From contig NMRA01000318.1 in NCBI GenBank assembly GCA_002633005.1, positions 273,594 through 337,593 of the forward strand: 64,000 nucleotides of DNA, written 5' to 3'. A program made the translations under genes and the position numbers. This DNA comes from Phoronis australis. Taxonomy: Eukaryota > Phoronida > Phoronidae. A model generated the notes under the pieces. The model worked only from the letters and a program-made list of their open reading frames with translations. It did no database searches and was not told the origin of the DNA. Positions 1 through 10,798 of the stretch are shown piece after piece (within the stretch, counting starts at the first letter, position 1; the number at the start of each line of letters is the position of its first letter).

Positions 1-1843
1 GTTTGTGTTGCCACATGTGGTCCTACAACAGAAAGTTAACGACTCCATAAATTTCTAAATATATTACACAGACCATTATTAGGATTTTAGTAAGAAGGTG
101 AAATGAAATTTACCAGAAGCCTGAACTGAGATTTAAAAGATGAACAACACTGTTACTGAATTTCATGTGATGTATTCACAAACATAGATACCGACATTTT
201 AAGTCCTACACATTGCTAATGCAGATCAAGCTAAAATCAGAAACTTCAAATCAGAATAAGTCAAGTTACCAGCAACTCCTCCACACACCATGGTTTTATC
301 ATTGCTAACTCGCCTTAAAAACAAAACAAATACTTCCTATCCAAACTCAATTCAAATCAATGTTTTCAAATGTGGCGCTGCATGTAAGGTTTCAAGTGAA
401 CATGACAAAATTTTTGTAATATCACAGTTGTCTAGATTAACACCAGGCATAATGCCTACCTCTCATTTACATGATGGAGATTTGCTTGAAAGCACCTGCA
501 AGCCCTGCCATGCCAATTTTTGTTACCTTTGAGTAATGCAGAGTCAGAATATTAGCGACATTTTAATTGACTCATTCAGGCATAGAAATACCCGTGTTCT
601 CCCACAATGTTTCATTTGACTCCCCCATGTGATGCATTTGGTGTAAATGTAGTCTCTGGATGTTTACCCAAATTGAATGTTTGCCTAAACAATGATAGGA
701 AACAAACCTCGATAACTTTAAGTCTTCTCTCGTAGTCCTTTTTGTCTTGTTGGATACGTGCCGCCAAATCAACGGTGGACTGGACTCTGGGACTTTCGCC
801 TGTCTTCGGCTTGTCTGTCCGGTCGATTGTGAAGGCATGTGTGTATCTCCCAGAATCCAGGAATCCATCAGGACCACACTTTCTTTCTTGTTCTCTGTGA
901 AATTGAAATTCACATTTTTATAAAAAATGCACCATAAGTTTTAGGCCTAGGTTTCTTTTGAGTATGGCCCAGATCAAATGCCCTTAACACTTAATACTAT
1001 CCATTTGTCACCTAAAATCACAGACTTTTAGCACACATTCTTAGTGAATATTATTTTATACTTGAAAGCATACTATGCAGCAATATCTATAATGGGAAGC
1101 GTTGTTAATTACAGAACACCCTAGTATAAATAATCAGTGTTCCACAACCTGGTTTGACTCGTCAAAGTAAAAGCATTGAGATCATCCCAGATGAGTTCGG
1201 TTTAATAGCTTGGCTTGAGTTAGAGCAACGAGATTGAGGTTTTGTGATATAAGTCCCTGCCTAAGAAAAATTAAGACGTTTTGGACTTTTGACTTCAGTA
1301 TAATACACTGATTCTAAGACTTTACATATGCCGGGTAAACCTTCCTTAGCATGGACATGGACTTTGGACACTCACTTTTGACTATGTACAAGAAATTGGT
1401 AATTCCTGCCGTGTTTGAAAATTTAATGGAAAACACTGATAATAGCCAAGGCCAGCACTAATTATAACAATTTCTAACCCTGGAACTATCTGGAACTTTT
1501 TTAACTTTCAAAAACGCTGCTTTTTCATTGACTCTAAATAAAGCAGGCTAGGACTCAGTGTTTAGAAACAGTGTTCCTAGTAACATCTTGAACTATACCG
1601 GCTAATTCAGGCACAAACTTTAAGTATACCCAGAAATCCAATGACATTTGAAACATATCAAGTTTTAACTTAACAATAGGCAAGACTTGCTCACTTCAAA
1701 AATGTGGCATATTCGCGGCTTGCATTAGTCTTCTCTTCTTCATTATCAGAGGGGTTCTCCAGAGTACTTCCTGGTCGGCGAATCACAGCATAGCGACTTT
1801 TCGTAAGGTTGGGCCGGGCAAACGGAAGATCAGTGAGCACCAT
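1..1843 (-). CDS. Unrecognised charged, probably helical protein, 5' part (partial gene, at least 3 coding exons)
   Basis: Three exons on the minus strand join in frame: 1843-1695 (starts MVLTDLPFARP, 49 codons plus 2 bases), 894-708 (63 residues) and 22-1, which runs off the left edge (reads DHMWQHK). Donors are GTGAGC and GTTTGT; acceptors end TTTCACAG and TTGTAG, and phases (2, then 0) match. The start is the first ATG after an acceptor-like TTTCTCCAG, so a non-coding 5' exon probably lies further right. The product is hydrophilic: an acidic patch (SDNEEEK), then a Lys/Arg/Glu-rich stretch ending DYERRLKVIEDHMW that looks helical. No signal peptide or membrane segment is visible. I do not recognise the family. 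It lies head to head with CFAP299, so a ciliary role is possible but is inference only. The exon structure is well supported; the function is unknown. Confidence 0.6.
23..707 (-). other. Intron of the left-edge minus-strand gene
   Basis: The minus-strand donor GTTTGT follows base 708 and the acceptor TTGTAG precedes base 22. I see no conserved coding sequence inside; an 80-codon open frame at 290-532 on the plus strand has no recognisable protein and no splice context. Confidence 0.5.
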
Positions 1844-3364
1844 TTTGTACTGGAGAAAGAAAATTACGATGTAAAGCAAAATGTAAGTTTACTACAAAGG
1901 TAATATGTTTCAAGCAACACTGCAGATTACAATTAACAATTAATTTTGAAAATTTCTTCTGGGGCCGAAAAACATGAGCAAAGGATATAGCACATGTGAA
2001 TATGAAACTAGTGTGATTTGATTGTATTGAAATAGTTCATACTTAAGTCAAAAGTTTCACCTTTTGCCAGTTTAGTAGAATGTACTTTTACTTCAGTATA
2101 CCATGCACTGTATGGCTACTCAGCTACAGTTAATGATTACACTGCAGTTTCTTTAGACGACACGCGTGATCATTGTAGTTATAGCATTCCTGCCAAGAGG
2201 TGTTGCAGTTTTATAATGGCGGTCACTCGAGATCGGCTGCCACAAATGAACACCTCGTAAAAACAGTGAATGAATCAATAAGAAGAGCCTAATTGGTACG
2301 AGTAATACAATTTTAGAACCACCATGATCACCATGGTGAGAGGATTCGGAAAATATTAATATCAAATTTTCGTGTCGTTAATGGAGTCGGATTGTAAACA
2401 ATAACTGACATTTACACTCAGACTCAGCTTGTGCCAGGAGGTATGACATCATATCCCTTGGTGCGAGCAGTGTACTAAAAGTGGCCAGTTGCCGATTTGG
2501 GCAACTGAATGAAGGACTGCTCGAAAAAAAGTTTATTTGTTCATTGAAGTTGGAAGAAATTCGAGGGCCTGACTACGGTGTCTCTCTATGCGCAACATAG
2601 AAACGTGATTTTGATGTTTTAATCAGTGTCAGGCATAATTCGCAGAAAAGCTTCCGGCGTACGAAGCGCCTATATCAGGAGCTTCACCGTCTCGAGTCGA
2701 AGGCGGGTCGAGACTTAGTTGTACCGTATAAAAATTGTTGGTCACTTCCTTAAGTTCAGTTCTGACTTTCCGGAAGGCACATGATCGCATCAAAAGTTTA
2801 CTTACCTTTAGTTAAATACTTTGAATGTCCGATCCTTATTTTCCGAGAAGTTGGACATCAAATCATATTACAGTCGATATGATCGACCTAAACAGTAGCA
2901 CTGATTTCAGAAATCACACATGCCACCAAACGTCGTCTTGGTGATATGTTGACATCACGCGGTATCTCGATAAGTACGAGAACTTACCCCAAACCAAAAA
3001 ATATATTATTTCTTATAAATGATGAAAACATGTGTTTTAAAAATATCAGATTTGAAAACTAGTGCTTCTATTTCTCTTTATGTGTGATAAAACATAATAA
3101 ATTTATGCAGACGACGAGCTGTCGTTGGCATGGTAACGCAAAATCAATGCGCTTTTCGAACTATTTTGTTGAACAAACTGATCCGGTGTCAAAATTCAAT
3201 TATCATTCACAATTTTCCGAAGATAAGTGCCGACTTGTCTATCTTGAATAAAATCTTTGTATTAAAATTTTTATTGATTTATTTTCAAGCAGTGGACCCG
3301 GTTTATTGCTGCGTATGAACATTCTTTCAGTCAAGGTGTGAGAAGCATGTAAATAAATTTCAAC
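1844..3364. other. Spacer between two divergent genes, probable 5' UTRs and promoter region
   Basis: This separates the start codons of the minus-strand gene (1843) and CFAP299 (3365). It should hold the 5' non-coding exon of the left gene and the CFAP299 promoter, but I could not place either transcription start. About 2437-2535 is an inverted-orientation copy of a repeat also present at 4097-4195 (shared feature: GTTGCC...GGCAAC and TGACRTCATAT). An X-box-like site lies at 3124-3137. No coding sequence was recognised. Confidence 0.4.
3124..3137. promoter_or_regulatory. RFX X-box-like motif upstream of CFAP299
   Basis: GTTGGCATGGTAAC is an imperfect inverted repeat differing at one base from the X-box form GTTGCCATGGTAAC bound by RFX factors. 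It sits about 230 bp before the CFAP299 start codon, inside the gap between two divergent genes. RFX sites at such distances are typical of metazoan ciliary gene promoters. Chance occurrence is possible, since only one site is seen. Confidence 0.45.
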
Positions 3365-6300
3365 ATGGCTGAAGAAGAGGTTCACGGTGGTGGCGACAAC
3401 ATCGTCACCGAATTCAACACTTACGAGGACTTCCTTGATTCTCAGATCACATCACTAGATTTATACTATCTTGAGGTATGTGTGTAAATTTAACACCCTC
3501 TGAGATAGTCCCACAAGTGAGAGTGGGGACTATCGATCCCGTCAAATATTTAACCCGCGGTTGGGTGAACTGACGACTGGAGGGCACAGGGGAGTGCAGG
3601 GGTACACATAGTTTATTTCTATTGACCTGAACAAGGAATTGACGTATTTTGCGAGCTTTTAATTTGAGATCACTCGACCAAGGAATCGCACCAGCAAAAC
3701 CTAATAAAACCAGCAAGCCCATGTATCAACCATTCACTCAGGTGATACTGATACTGATAGACCATTGCCTGTTATTAGTGTTAGCAGTGGCTAACTGAGG
3801 CTCATGCTCATAGAGTCATATGCTTCAATGAAATCACGTCTACAGTACAGGCTTGCTACCAGGAAGATGTACACTAGACAGTGCCGCCATCTCGACGAGT
3901 AATAGTAGAGACGGTCAGGCCAACCCACTGGCCCTTTATTATTATAGGACAGAAGCTTTTTGTCAAATTATGCCTCACACTCATTCAGCCGTTAGTCATG
4001 TTGCTTTAAGTACCTTCTGTGTATAAAGAGACACCTTAGGAGGCCGTTGATGTCTTTAATTTCTTTAATTTCAAACAAATGCTCCCATAATCAAACTTTT
4101 TTTGAAGCAATCCTTCGTTCAGTTGCCCAAATTGGCAACTGGCTATTTTTACACTACTTACGCAGGGGGTATGACGTCATATCCACTGGACCGGGGAATC
4201 AAAACAGTGACCCAAGTAAATGCAGTGGGCATGCTAACCATTCACGTTTTAGTAATTTTGCCCGTTAGCGAGTGGCTAACGGACTACAGAAGCTGATATG
4301 ATTAACCATGAGCATGTCTATTAACAATTCGCAATTTCGTAAATAATGAGATGCTTGCATGTCAACCCTGACCATGGAGATAGCTGTTTGAACTAGGCCA
4401 GCGCAACTGGCACAGACTGTAATCATCCTATAGGGATGCTATGAAGCAGGAAGTTTTTGGCAAATTATGCTTTACACTGACTTACCATAGTCATGTTGCT
4501 ATAAGTACCTTTTGAACATAGGACACCTTAGCAGATTGTTGATGTCTTCAACTCTTCCCAGCTTGAACCAATTCTGTATCAACCAACATTTTTTTTGATT
4601 ACCAACATTTTTTTTTATTAGTCCTTTGTTCAGTCAATAAAATTACAGTCAATGAGCTTGACGTTTAACGGAAACATTATTAGAAGGTCAGCCATGCCCA
4701 GAAGTGGCAGCACACACGGGACAGTGACCATAGCATAATATATAGCTACATTAAAAAATTGTAGTGGTTCCTGATTTAGAGAATCAGTTTCACCTACTGT
4801 ATAACAGACCTGTAACTTAGTCATTGCCTGGTTGTCTAAGTCAGGAACCACTATATCAGACCAGCATCACAAAGTAAAGCTGCCACATAGTCGTAGAAAG
4901 TGCAACTCAAAGAGGGTGGCCATCCCATAGACCATGTATGTGCGAGAAGCTTGTTTGGTAATTATATGCACGACTCTGGCTAAACCATCAGCCCCGTTGC
5001 TTTAAGCAGAGTACCTTTTGAGCATTGAAGGACAGATTTTAAGTTTACTGATATTGTTAGTATCATGTGACCTCAGAGCATATGACAGTTCAAGAGAAAG
5101 CCTCTCTAATCTGCTTGCCAAGGGACACTTTTCTCTTAGCTGAGCAGTTTGGAAGGCATGGAACACTGGTTCAAGTCTTGGTTTTGGCAGATTTTTCAGC
5201 TATGTCTCTAAATCCTTCCTACTTAAAGATTTCTCAGTGAACCTTGGTCAATGCCCAGTGCGTTAGTGATTGGCTCAGTTCTGATATCAAAGAGGTGGAC
5301 CTTGATAAAATTGACATGTGAGACGTGTGTAGTGATGCAATCACAAAAAGGCTAGTTCATGATTTTGTTGACAGAACAAAGCACTGCTCATAAAAATGTT
5401 TATTGAGGGTGTATCTGTTCTATCTGGAAGGATTTAAAAGCTCCCAGCTCCCTCCAAAGGAGTCCAGCTACACTCGCAAGCTATACATACAATAATAACA
5501 TGACATTTATAGTTTAGCGAAGATTAAGAATAATTTGCAGAAGATTTTGTGGTATATGTGATGTATTAGGATTCGTCACTGCTATTGACCTGTGAGACGC
5601 AGTGGAAGTGCCTGAAACCAAATCAATTTTTGTAGGAAACTTATTTCCAAGTACTATGTCTGAGTAAATTCTCCTGCCTGTAGTATTGTACTATTGTTTA
5701 TCATCCTCAAGCCAGTGAAACACAACTGAACGACACATAGTTGGTTATTTAGTCGAACGGGAAATTGGTAGTGTTTTGCGCGCTAGGTAACAATCAACAT
5801 TCCCATCTTGGGCCTGATGTTCCATGTAGGCTCATCTCCTGAAGCAGAGGCAAAGTGACTTGCACGCATTGCTTGTGCATGACTGATAAACGAGCCTTTC
5901 ATGAAAATTGTATTAAATGATCAAGATTTTGTTAATAGGCAAATTTTTTTCTGTAAAAAATTGCATTGGACACAAAATTGGCCAACATTCAAGGAAATTT
6001 TATTCAAGAGACGTTTGTTCACTCAATTTAAATCTCTAAGCCAAACTGCTCTGCTTCAATGGCAGTGTTGCAACCTATGCTCTGGTATGCATTTATTCAG
6101 TTAAACAAGACAGATGTTATCAGCTACATAGTTGTTCCTTCTTGGTAATGTCTTCCTGGTCTCACAGATGTTTGTCAATTGTATTTTTAAGGCCTGCCGT
6201 TCATGGGCTTCAAATCTTGTTGAGGTTCTGGATCACTTGGGGACACAAAAGATTAGCGGATTTCTGTAAAAAGATTTCATGCAAATTTTTGATATTTTGA

Positions 6301-7945
6301 AATACAAGGTATAACACTAATATCAACACATTCTTGTTAAATTCCTTTGTAACTTTCTAAATGTTATGTTTTGTTGCTTTGCAGGATGAAGAACTCGCTA
6401 GACAGCTTGTTGAGCTTGGCTATCGTGGTAGTGGTGAAGTGCTGAAGCGAGAAGAGTTTGAAGCCAGGAAGGCAGCAGCAGAGGCAAGTAGACTGTCAAA
6501 ACGGAGCCAACAGAAGACACTAGCTAGCTCTGGGAAAGAGCTAAAGGACCCTTTCCTCAAAAACCTTGCAATACGAGAAGAGGCTAACAGGAGTGGTAAA
6601 ATGACGGTAAGTTGGGATATGTGTGAACTTTGGCATGTAATGCTTCTGTATCGTTTATTTTTCAGTATCTATTCTTAGGACATAAATGGCAAAAGTGAAC
6701 CCTAGTCCTTAGCAAAATCCTAATGCCAACTTTTTTACCATTTACTGGTTGGTAACAATCTTCAAAATTGTAAATTTCCAATATGAAGACTTTCCATTTT
6801 CTATATTTGTATAATTATTCTAACTGATAATGTTATGATTGATGCTGATGAAGCTCAATTTTGATTATTTTTTACCGTTTGATGAAGGTTATGAATTAAA
6901 GAGAATAGTAGTTAAACAAAACGTTATCTACTCTTGCTTGAGAAATGTCTTTCAATGATCAAGTATTTATTTTTACTCAGTCACTCAGTCAAGTTCTTAT
7001 ATATATGTAGAATATGCAAATTTATCACAATTAGTAATTGTAAAATATACATTTGTATATAGATGAAGAATTTTGTCTATAACCAAACCTGCTGAAAGAA
7101 GAAAAAAGAGGTAATTATTCCGTCTGAAAATTTTCTTTCCTGATTTTCTTTTCAGACAATCATCTTCATCAGAGATAAAAATGCACGGGGACAAGAAATA
7201 TCTGGCTACCTTGATTATGCACACCGGCTCAAAACAGAAGACTTTGAGCCATACTTTTCTGGCAAGAAGAGGCTTCTTCCCAGGCCATCTGATCTAAGGT
7301 AATTAATTTATTAAATCACTCAGTTTCATTTAAATTGTTATTTTTAACGATATAACTCTATGGAAAAGTTGTTCTAGGTCTCCAACAGTGCTTGTTGTGG
7401 AAATGAACATGTTAGAATTATTACTAAAAAATACTTTGATATTTGAATGGTGCCAATAGAATAGTGTTTTTTAGAGAGTCCTGATTTGCCATTGGTTGAA
7501 TAAAGAAAGGTGTAAGACTCAATCAATTGGAAAAACTAGAATTGTCATCTATTAGTGTCGTCAACCTATTTTTTTGAAGCTGCATTTTGCTCTGTTTAGC
7601 TGGCTAAAAACAAAATGTTGAGTTCTTAACTGAAGTACTTTGGTATATAAACATTACCTTGCTCATATGATCTTGAATTGTTGCCGAATGAGCCGGTAAC
7701 TTAAGTCATGGGCAATGCGCCCACGCACAATTTTTGAATTCGCAAATTTAGGGTTGGCCACCCCCAGTCAACTCTGAATTGTTTTGTTAAGTAGCTGTGA
7801 TTGCAGAAATAGATTCTTATCATGGCAAGGATTTATTAGACTGATTTTATGACAGTAAAAAGTATAATTCAATTTTCGTTTTTCACCAGCTGAACAGCAT
7901 TTACCACATTGCTTTTGTCATGTTTTATTCCATAGTTATACTTGA

Positions 7946-7992
<47 letters not shown>

Positions 7993-8928
7993 GTGTGTGT
8001 GTGTGTGCGTGTGCGTGTGCGCGTGTGCGTGTGTGTGTCTTGCTTTTCTGAATCTATATCATTTCTTGCATTAAATTGATTGTTAGTGTTCAAGAGTTGA
8101 CTTTTATTGTTTACTTGCCAAACTTCAATTGGTGATGATGTTTATTTTAGCTTCTACAACTGGGAAACTCAAACTTCTACATCCAACCCCACCCCAAATT
8201 ATCAAGTGATAGCAGAAAATGCATCTGGGTTGTTGTTCAAGAACAAAAGAGACAGGAAAATATTAAATGTAGACCCCAAGGTATGTAAAACTTGTTGGCA
8301 TAACTTGTCAAGTTGTTCAATCAAATGTGTGTGTCATAGTGTGACACTTGTCATCAAGTGTAATTCTACTGAGCTACGACAATTTAATGAAAGCAATCTT
8401 ATGTTGTTGTGTAATACTCTTCACATACACGACCGTCCAAGATTAGGTAGCACGACACTGATAACATTGCATTCTGATAGTGCATACTCACATCAGCTAG
8501 TTTCTGAAGTGATCAAGTACTGCTTCTTGTTCCAGTTAAGTGAACATCAAATTTTATTCTTTCAATTCTTCTGGAAACAGGGCCATAGCTTTAGTTTGGG
8601 AGGGGGCAGGTTATAGTAATTCGCAACATCAGTCTTCTTGCTAGGTTTTGAATGGACTGTTCATCGACATTAAATATGTTTTTGTCCCCAATAATTATTA
8701 CTTTTCTACAGCCTTGTCAGTGAATCCCACATAATTATATTTATTCTGCTACCAGTCATCTTGCATTGTCTATGAATATTTTCTGGTTGCATGTTCAAAG
8801 AATTTAACGTTAATATCCTGTCTTTTCAGGCCATTTCACCTGGAGATAATTCAACCAGGACAGTTGTGGAGTCACCCAGATACATCCAAATAGTTATTTA
8901 TGATCATGTTACAAGGCGGAAGACATAG
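3365..8928 (+). CDS. CFAP299: Cilia- and flagella-associated protein 299 (complete, 5 exons)
   Basis: Exons 3365-3475, 6385-6606, 7156-7298, 8151-8280 and 8830-8928 join in phase to give 234 residues, close to the 233 of human CFAP299 (C4orf22). Identity runs along the whole length: [19 protein letters not shown] in exon 1, [15 protein letters not shown] in exon 2, [20 protein letters not shown] in exon 3, [20 protein letters not shown] in exon 4 and [15 protein letters not shown] then stop in exon 5. Every intron is GT-AG. The start has a good context (TCAACATGG) and matches the family N-terminus in length. The family is known from cilia, flagella and male germ cells; no catalytic domain is known, and no signal peptide or membrane helix is seen. 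The gene is the first of three tandem plus-strand genes. Introns 1 and 3 carry repeats. A poly(A) signal follows at 9153. Confidence 0.96.
3476..6384 (+). other. CFAP299 intron 1 with duplicated repeat segments
   Basis: The longest CFAP299 intron. Segments at about 3950-4125, 4440-4640 and, more weakly, 4940-5050 resemble each other (AAATTATGC, GTTGCTNTAAGTACCTTYTG, GACACCTTAG). A GTTGCCCAAATTGGCAAC palindromic element follows the first. A small hairpin element lies at 4761-4855. No coding exon was recognised. Confidence 0.5.
4761..4855. mobile_element. Short palindromic MITE-like element (TGGTTCCTGA arms)
   Basis: The left arm GTAGTGGTTCCTGATTTAGA pairs with the right arm TCTAAGTCAGGAACCACTAT. 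Related palindromes occur at 20681, 25525 and 31669. No coding capacity; probably a non-autonomous DNA element. Confidence 0.55.
7570..7790 (+). repeat. Dispersed repeat copy, GCTGCATTTTG / AGGGTTGGCCA family
   Basis: Shares GCTGCATTTTG, TTAGCTGGCT, GAATTCGCAAATTTAGGGTTGGCCA-like sequence and spacing with copies around 12215-12450, 36210-36380 and 38790-38930. Element ends were not defined. It lies in CFAP299 intron 3. Confidence 0.45.
7949..8038 (+). repeat. (GT)n microsatellite
   Basis: About 90 bases of GT dinucleotide repeat with a few GC interruptions in CFAP299 intron 3, ending roughly 110 bases before exon 4. The open frames of Thr-His repeats across it are artefacts. Confidence 0.95.
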
Positions 8929-9152
8929 GATGAACGTTTCACATCAACACCTCGGCATTAGCATTACCCTGTCTTTAATAGCCTACTGTGATTTGTAAAT
9001 AGTCTCATCTGTTGACAAAGCAAACGAATGCTTTTCAGTTTATTCTCAGTATATTGTAAATAGAGATATATTTAATGAGAAAAACTGGTAGTAATAAGTT
9101 TACATCTTTGTCCATTTGAGTGTGCATGTATGACTGTTTATTTTTGTCATTC

Positions 9153-9158
9153 AATAAA
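9153..9158 (+). terminator. CFAP299 poly(A) signal
   Basis: AATAAA, 225 bases after the CFAP299 stop codon, followed by a T- and GT-rich stretch (TTCTGTTTTGTTGTGTTTTGG) typical of a downstream element. Confidence 0.75.
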
Positions 9159-10253
9159 CATTCTTAATATTCTGTTTTGTTGTGTTTTGGTTGCAAAGTA
9201 TACCTTCAGACTGTTTATTCATGTATGATTTGAGAATTCTCATTGATGGCCTCTTGCAAGGATAACAATGGAATCCACTCAACTGCTTTTGTCACCATGG
9301 TATCTAAGTGCCAAATCTCTTTAGACTAGTTGACTGTAAGAAATGTCATGTGCCTCGTCAGTCTGAATCCTCAGCTGGTATTGCAGGATTGCATTCTGTA
9401 GAGTAAAACTGGAGTGGTAACGTGCTTTGCTTGCAATACATGGTGATATCTTGCTTTTTTGGAATTCTCGTGTCTGCAAAATGTTAATATGTGTCTGCCT
9501 TGGTTATTACCAGCTGGAAAAACATGAAACTACACCATTGTTTGCTGCTTGTAAATGTAAATGAGGCATAACAACTCAAAACTGGCTCTTTTGACCTTGG
9601 GATAAAACTTGGTTATACACAATCTCTTCTTGCACGCTATGTTCTTTTTTAATTGCCATAGTCGCTAGCATCTGAAAACAGAAACACAGATTTATGCTAA
9701 AATACAAGGGTCAATATCCACCTCAAAAAATAAAGTGTGTGGAAAACCACTAAGAGACAAGAATGCACAGTAAGATGTCAATTTCTTTATGTTTGTTGAC
9801 GTGTGGGACATTTAATTGATGTGGCAGGATGAGGGACAAAGCTTTGGAAAGCAGGACAATCTTGCCCAAAAATGAGACATTTGGCAAGAATGTTGTGGTC
9901 CTGAATATTAAGCAGAGCATATAAAGTTGCACTTTGCCCTGTCTAGTTGGCTGAATCTGTCTCATAAAATTAGGTCTCATAATATTACCCTTGATTACCA
10001 ACCAAAGCATCAACTCAAAACGCTTCAAAGGTAGTTGGAGATGGTCAACATGTTAAGAAAATGAAAGGTGCATGCATGTATGCGTATTGCTTGACTTGTG
10101 TTGGTAATGTAAATGGAATTCTGTTTTGGTAAGAAAAGGCCTAGTTCGATTTCAGTCTTCTCAGCCTGCTCAGGCGTCCCAGTAGCACATTCCTAGCAGC
10201 AGCCTAAGTCAGCTGATCACTAATTTCTGGATGTAAGAGTTTGCTTTTCTTAC

Positions 10254-10366
10254 CTGGTAGATCTGTCTATAATAACTGAAACCACAACATGAGTCTTGGA
10301 GTTGCCAGCCAGCAACACACGACTGAAAGGCATGTCAAAATGCATTCTCAACTCCGGTTTCACATC
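10254..10366 (-). other. Possible minus-strand exon, product unknown
   Basis: On the minus strand an open 113-base segment has an acceptor TTTTGACAG on one side and CAG|GTAAGA, a near-perfect donor, on the other. It would read DVKPELRMHFDMPFSRVLLA and onwards for 37 codons. I do not recognise the peptide. The next downstream acceptor I see (about 9674) would add one codon and then stop, so this may be the tail of a small gene, a non-coding RNA exon, or chance. It lies about 430 bases from the WDR45B start in divergent orientation. Confidence 0.25.
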
Positions 10367-10554
10367 CTGTCAAAATGGTCAAAAGTGAATATAGTAAACA
10401 AACAACTTAAGGCTAGTTTTTGAATGCAAAGACTTTATTTTCACCAACCAAAATATTGCAAGTTAGTGTACAAATTCACAGCATGGCCTGAAACCATTGT
10501 CCCAGGCATAACTGAGTGAGTGCAGACGAATTTTAGCTAACGACCATTTTGTAT

Positions 10555-10564
10555 GTCACGTGAT
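10555..10564. promoter_or_regulatory. CLEAR-type E-box upstream of WDR45B
   Basis: GTCACGTGAT matches 9 of 10 bases of the TFEB/MITF CLEAR consensus GTCACGTGAC and lies 235 bases before the WDR45B start codon. TFEB-family factors control lysosome and autophagy genes in animals, so the position fits the gene. This is inference from one motif. Confidence 0.45.
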
Positions 10565-10798
10565 TTATGGAAAACTGATTGTTTTTTCAACGTAGAAGGC
10601 ATATATGTAGATGTTTAACGTTTTTATTGGCAATTATATCCGTGTTATTTTATTTAAAACAGCAAAAAAGTTGTTTTAAGTGCAAAATATTGAAGTTTTT
10701 ATTCGAATGGTATTTACGTCTGAACCGGAAGTAAAGTAAAAATGGCCTGCATCTTTTACCAAAAGGACTTTAAGACGTTTGCTGTTTAAACTGTTGAA

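Larger units (their letters stand above)
8929..10798. other. CFAP299 3' UTR and spacer to WDR45B
   Basis: The CFAP299 3' UTR runs to a poly(A) signal AATAAA at 9153-9158. The rest contains a possible minus-strand exon (10254-10366) and the WDR45B promoter. No repeat was recognised; minus-strand open frames at 9750-10028 show no known protein. Confidence 0.5.

Noticed and set aside
572-913. 113-codon minus-strand open frame
   Set aside because: The real exon (894-708) is read in a different frame that joins its neighbours in phase.
7869-8093. Minus-strand open frame of Thr-His repeats
   Set aside because: It is the translation of the GT microsatellite in CFAP299 intron 3.
9750-10028. 92-codon minus-strand open frame
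   Set aside because: No recognisable domain, no supported splice partners, AT-rich spacer composition.
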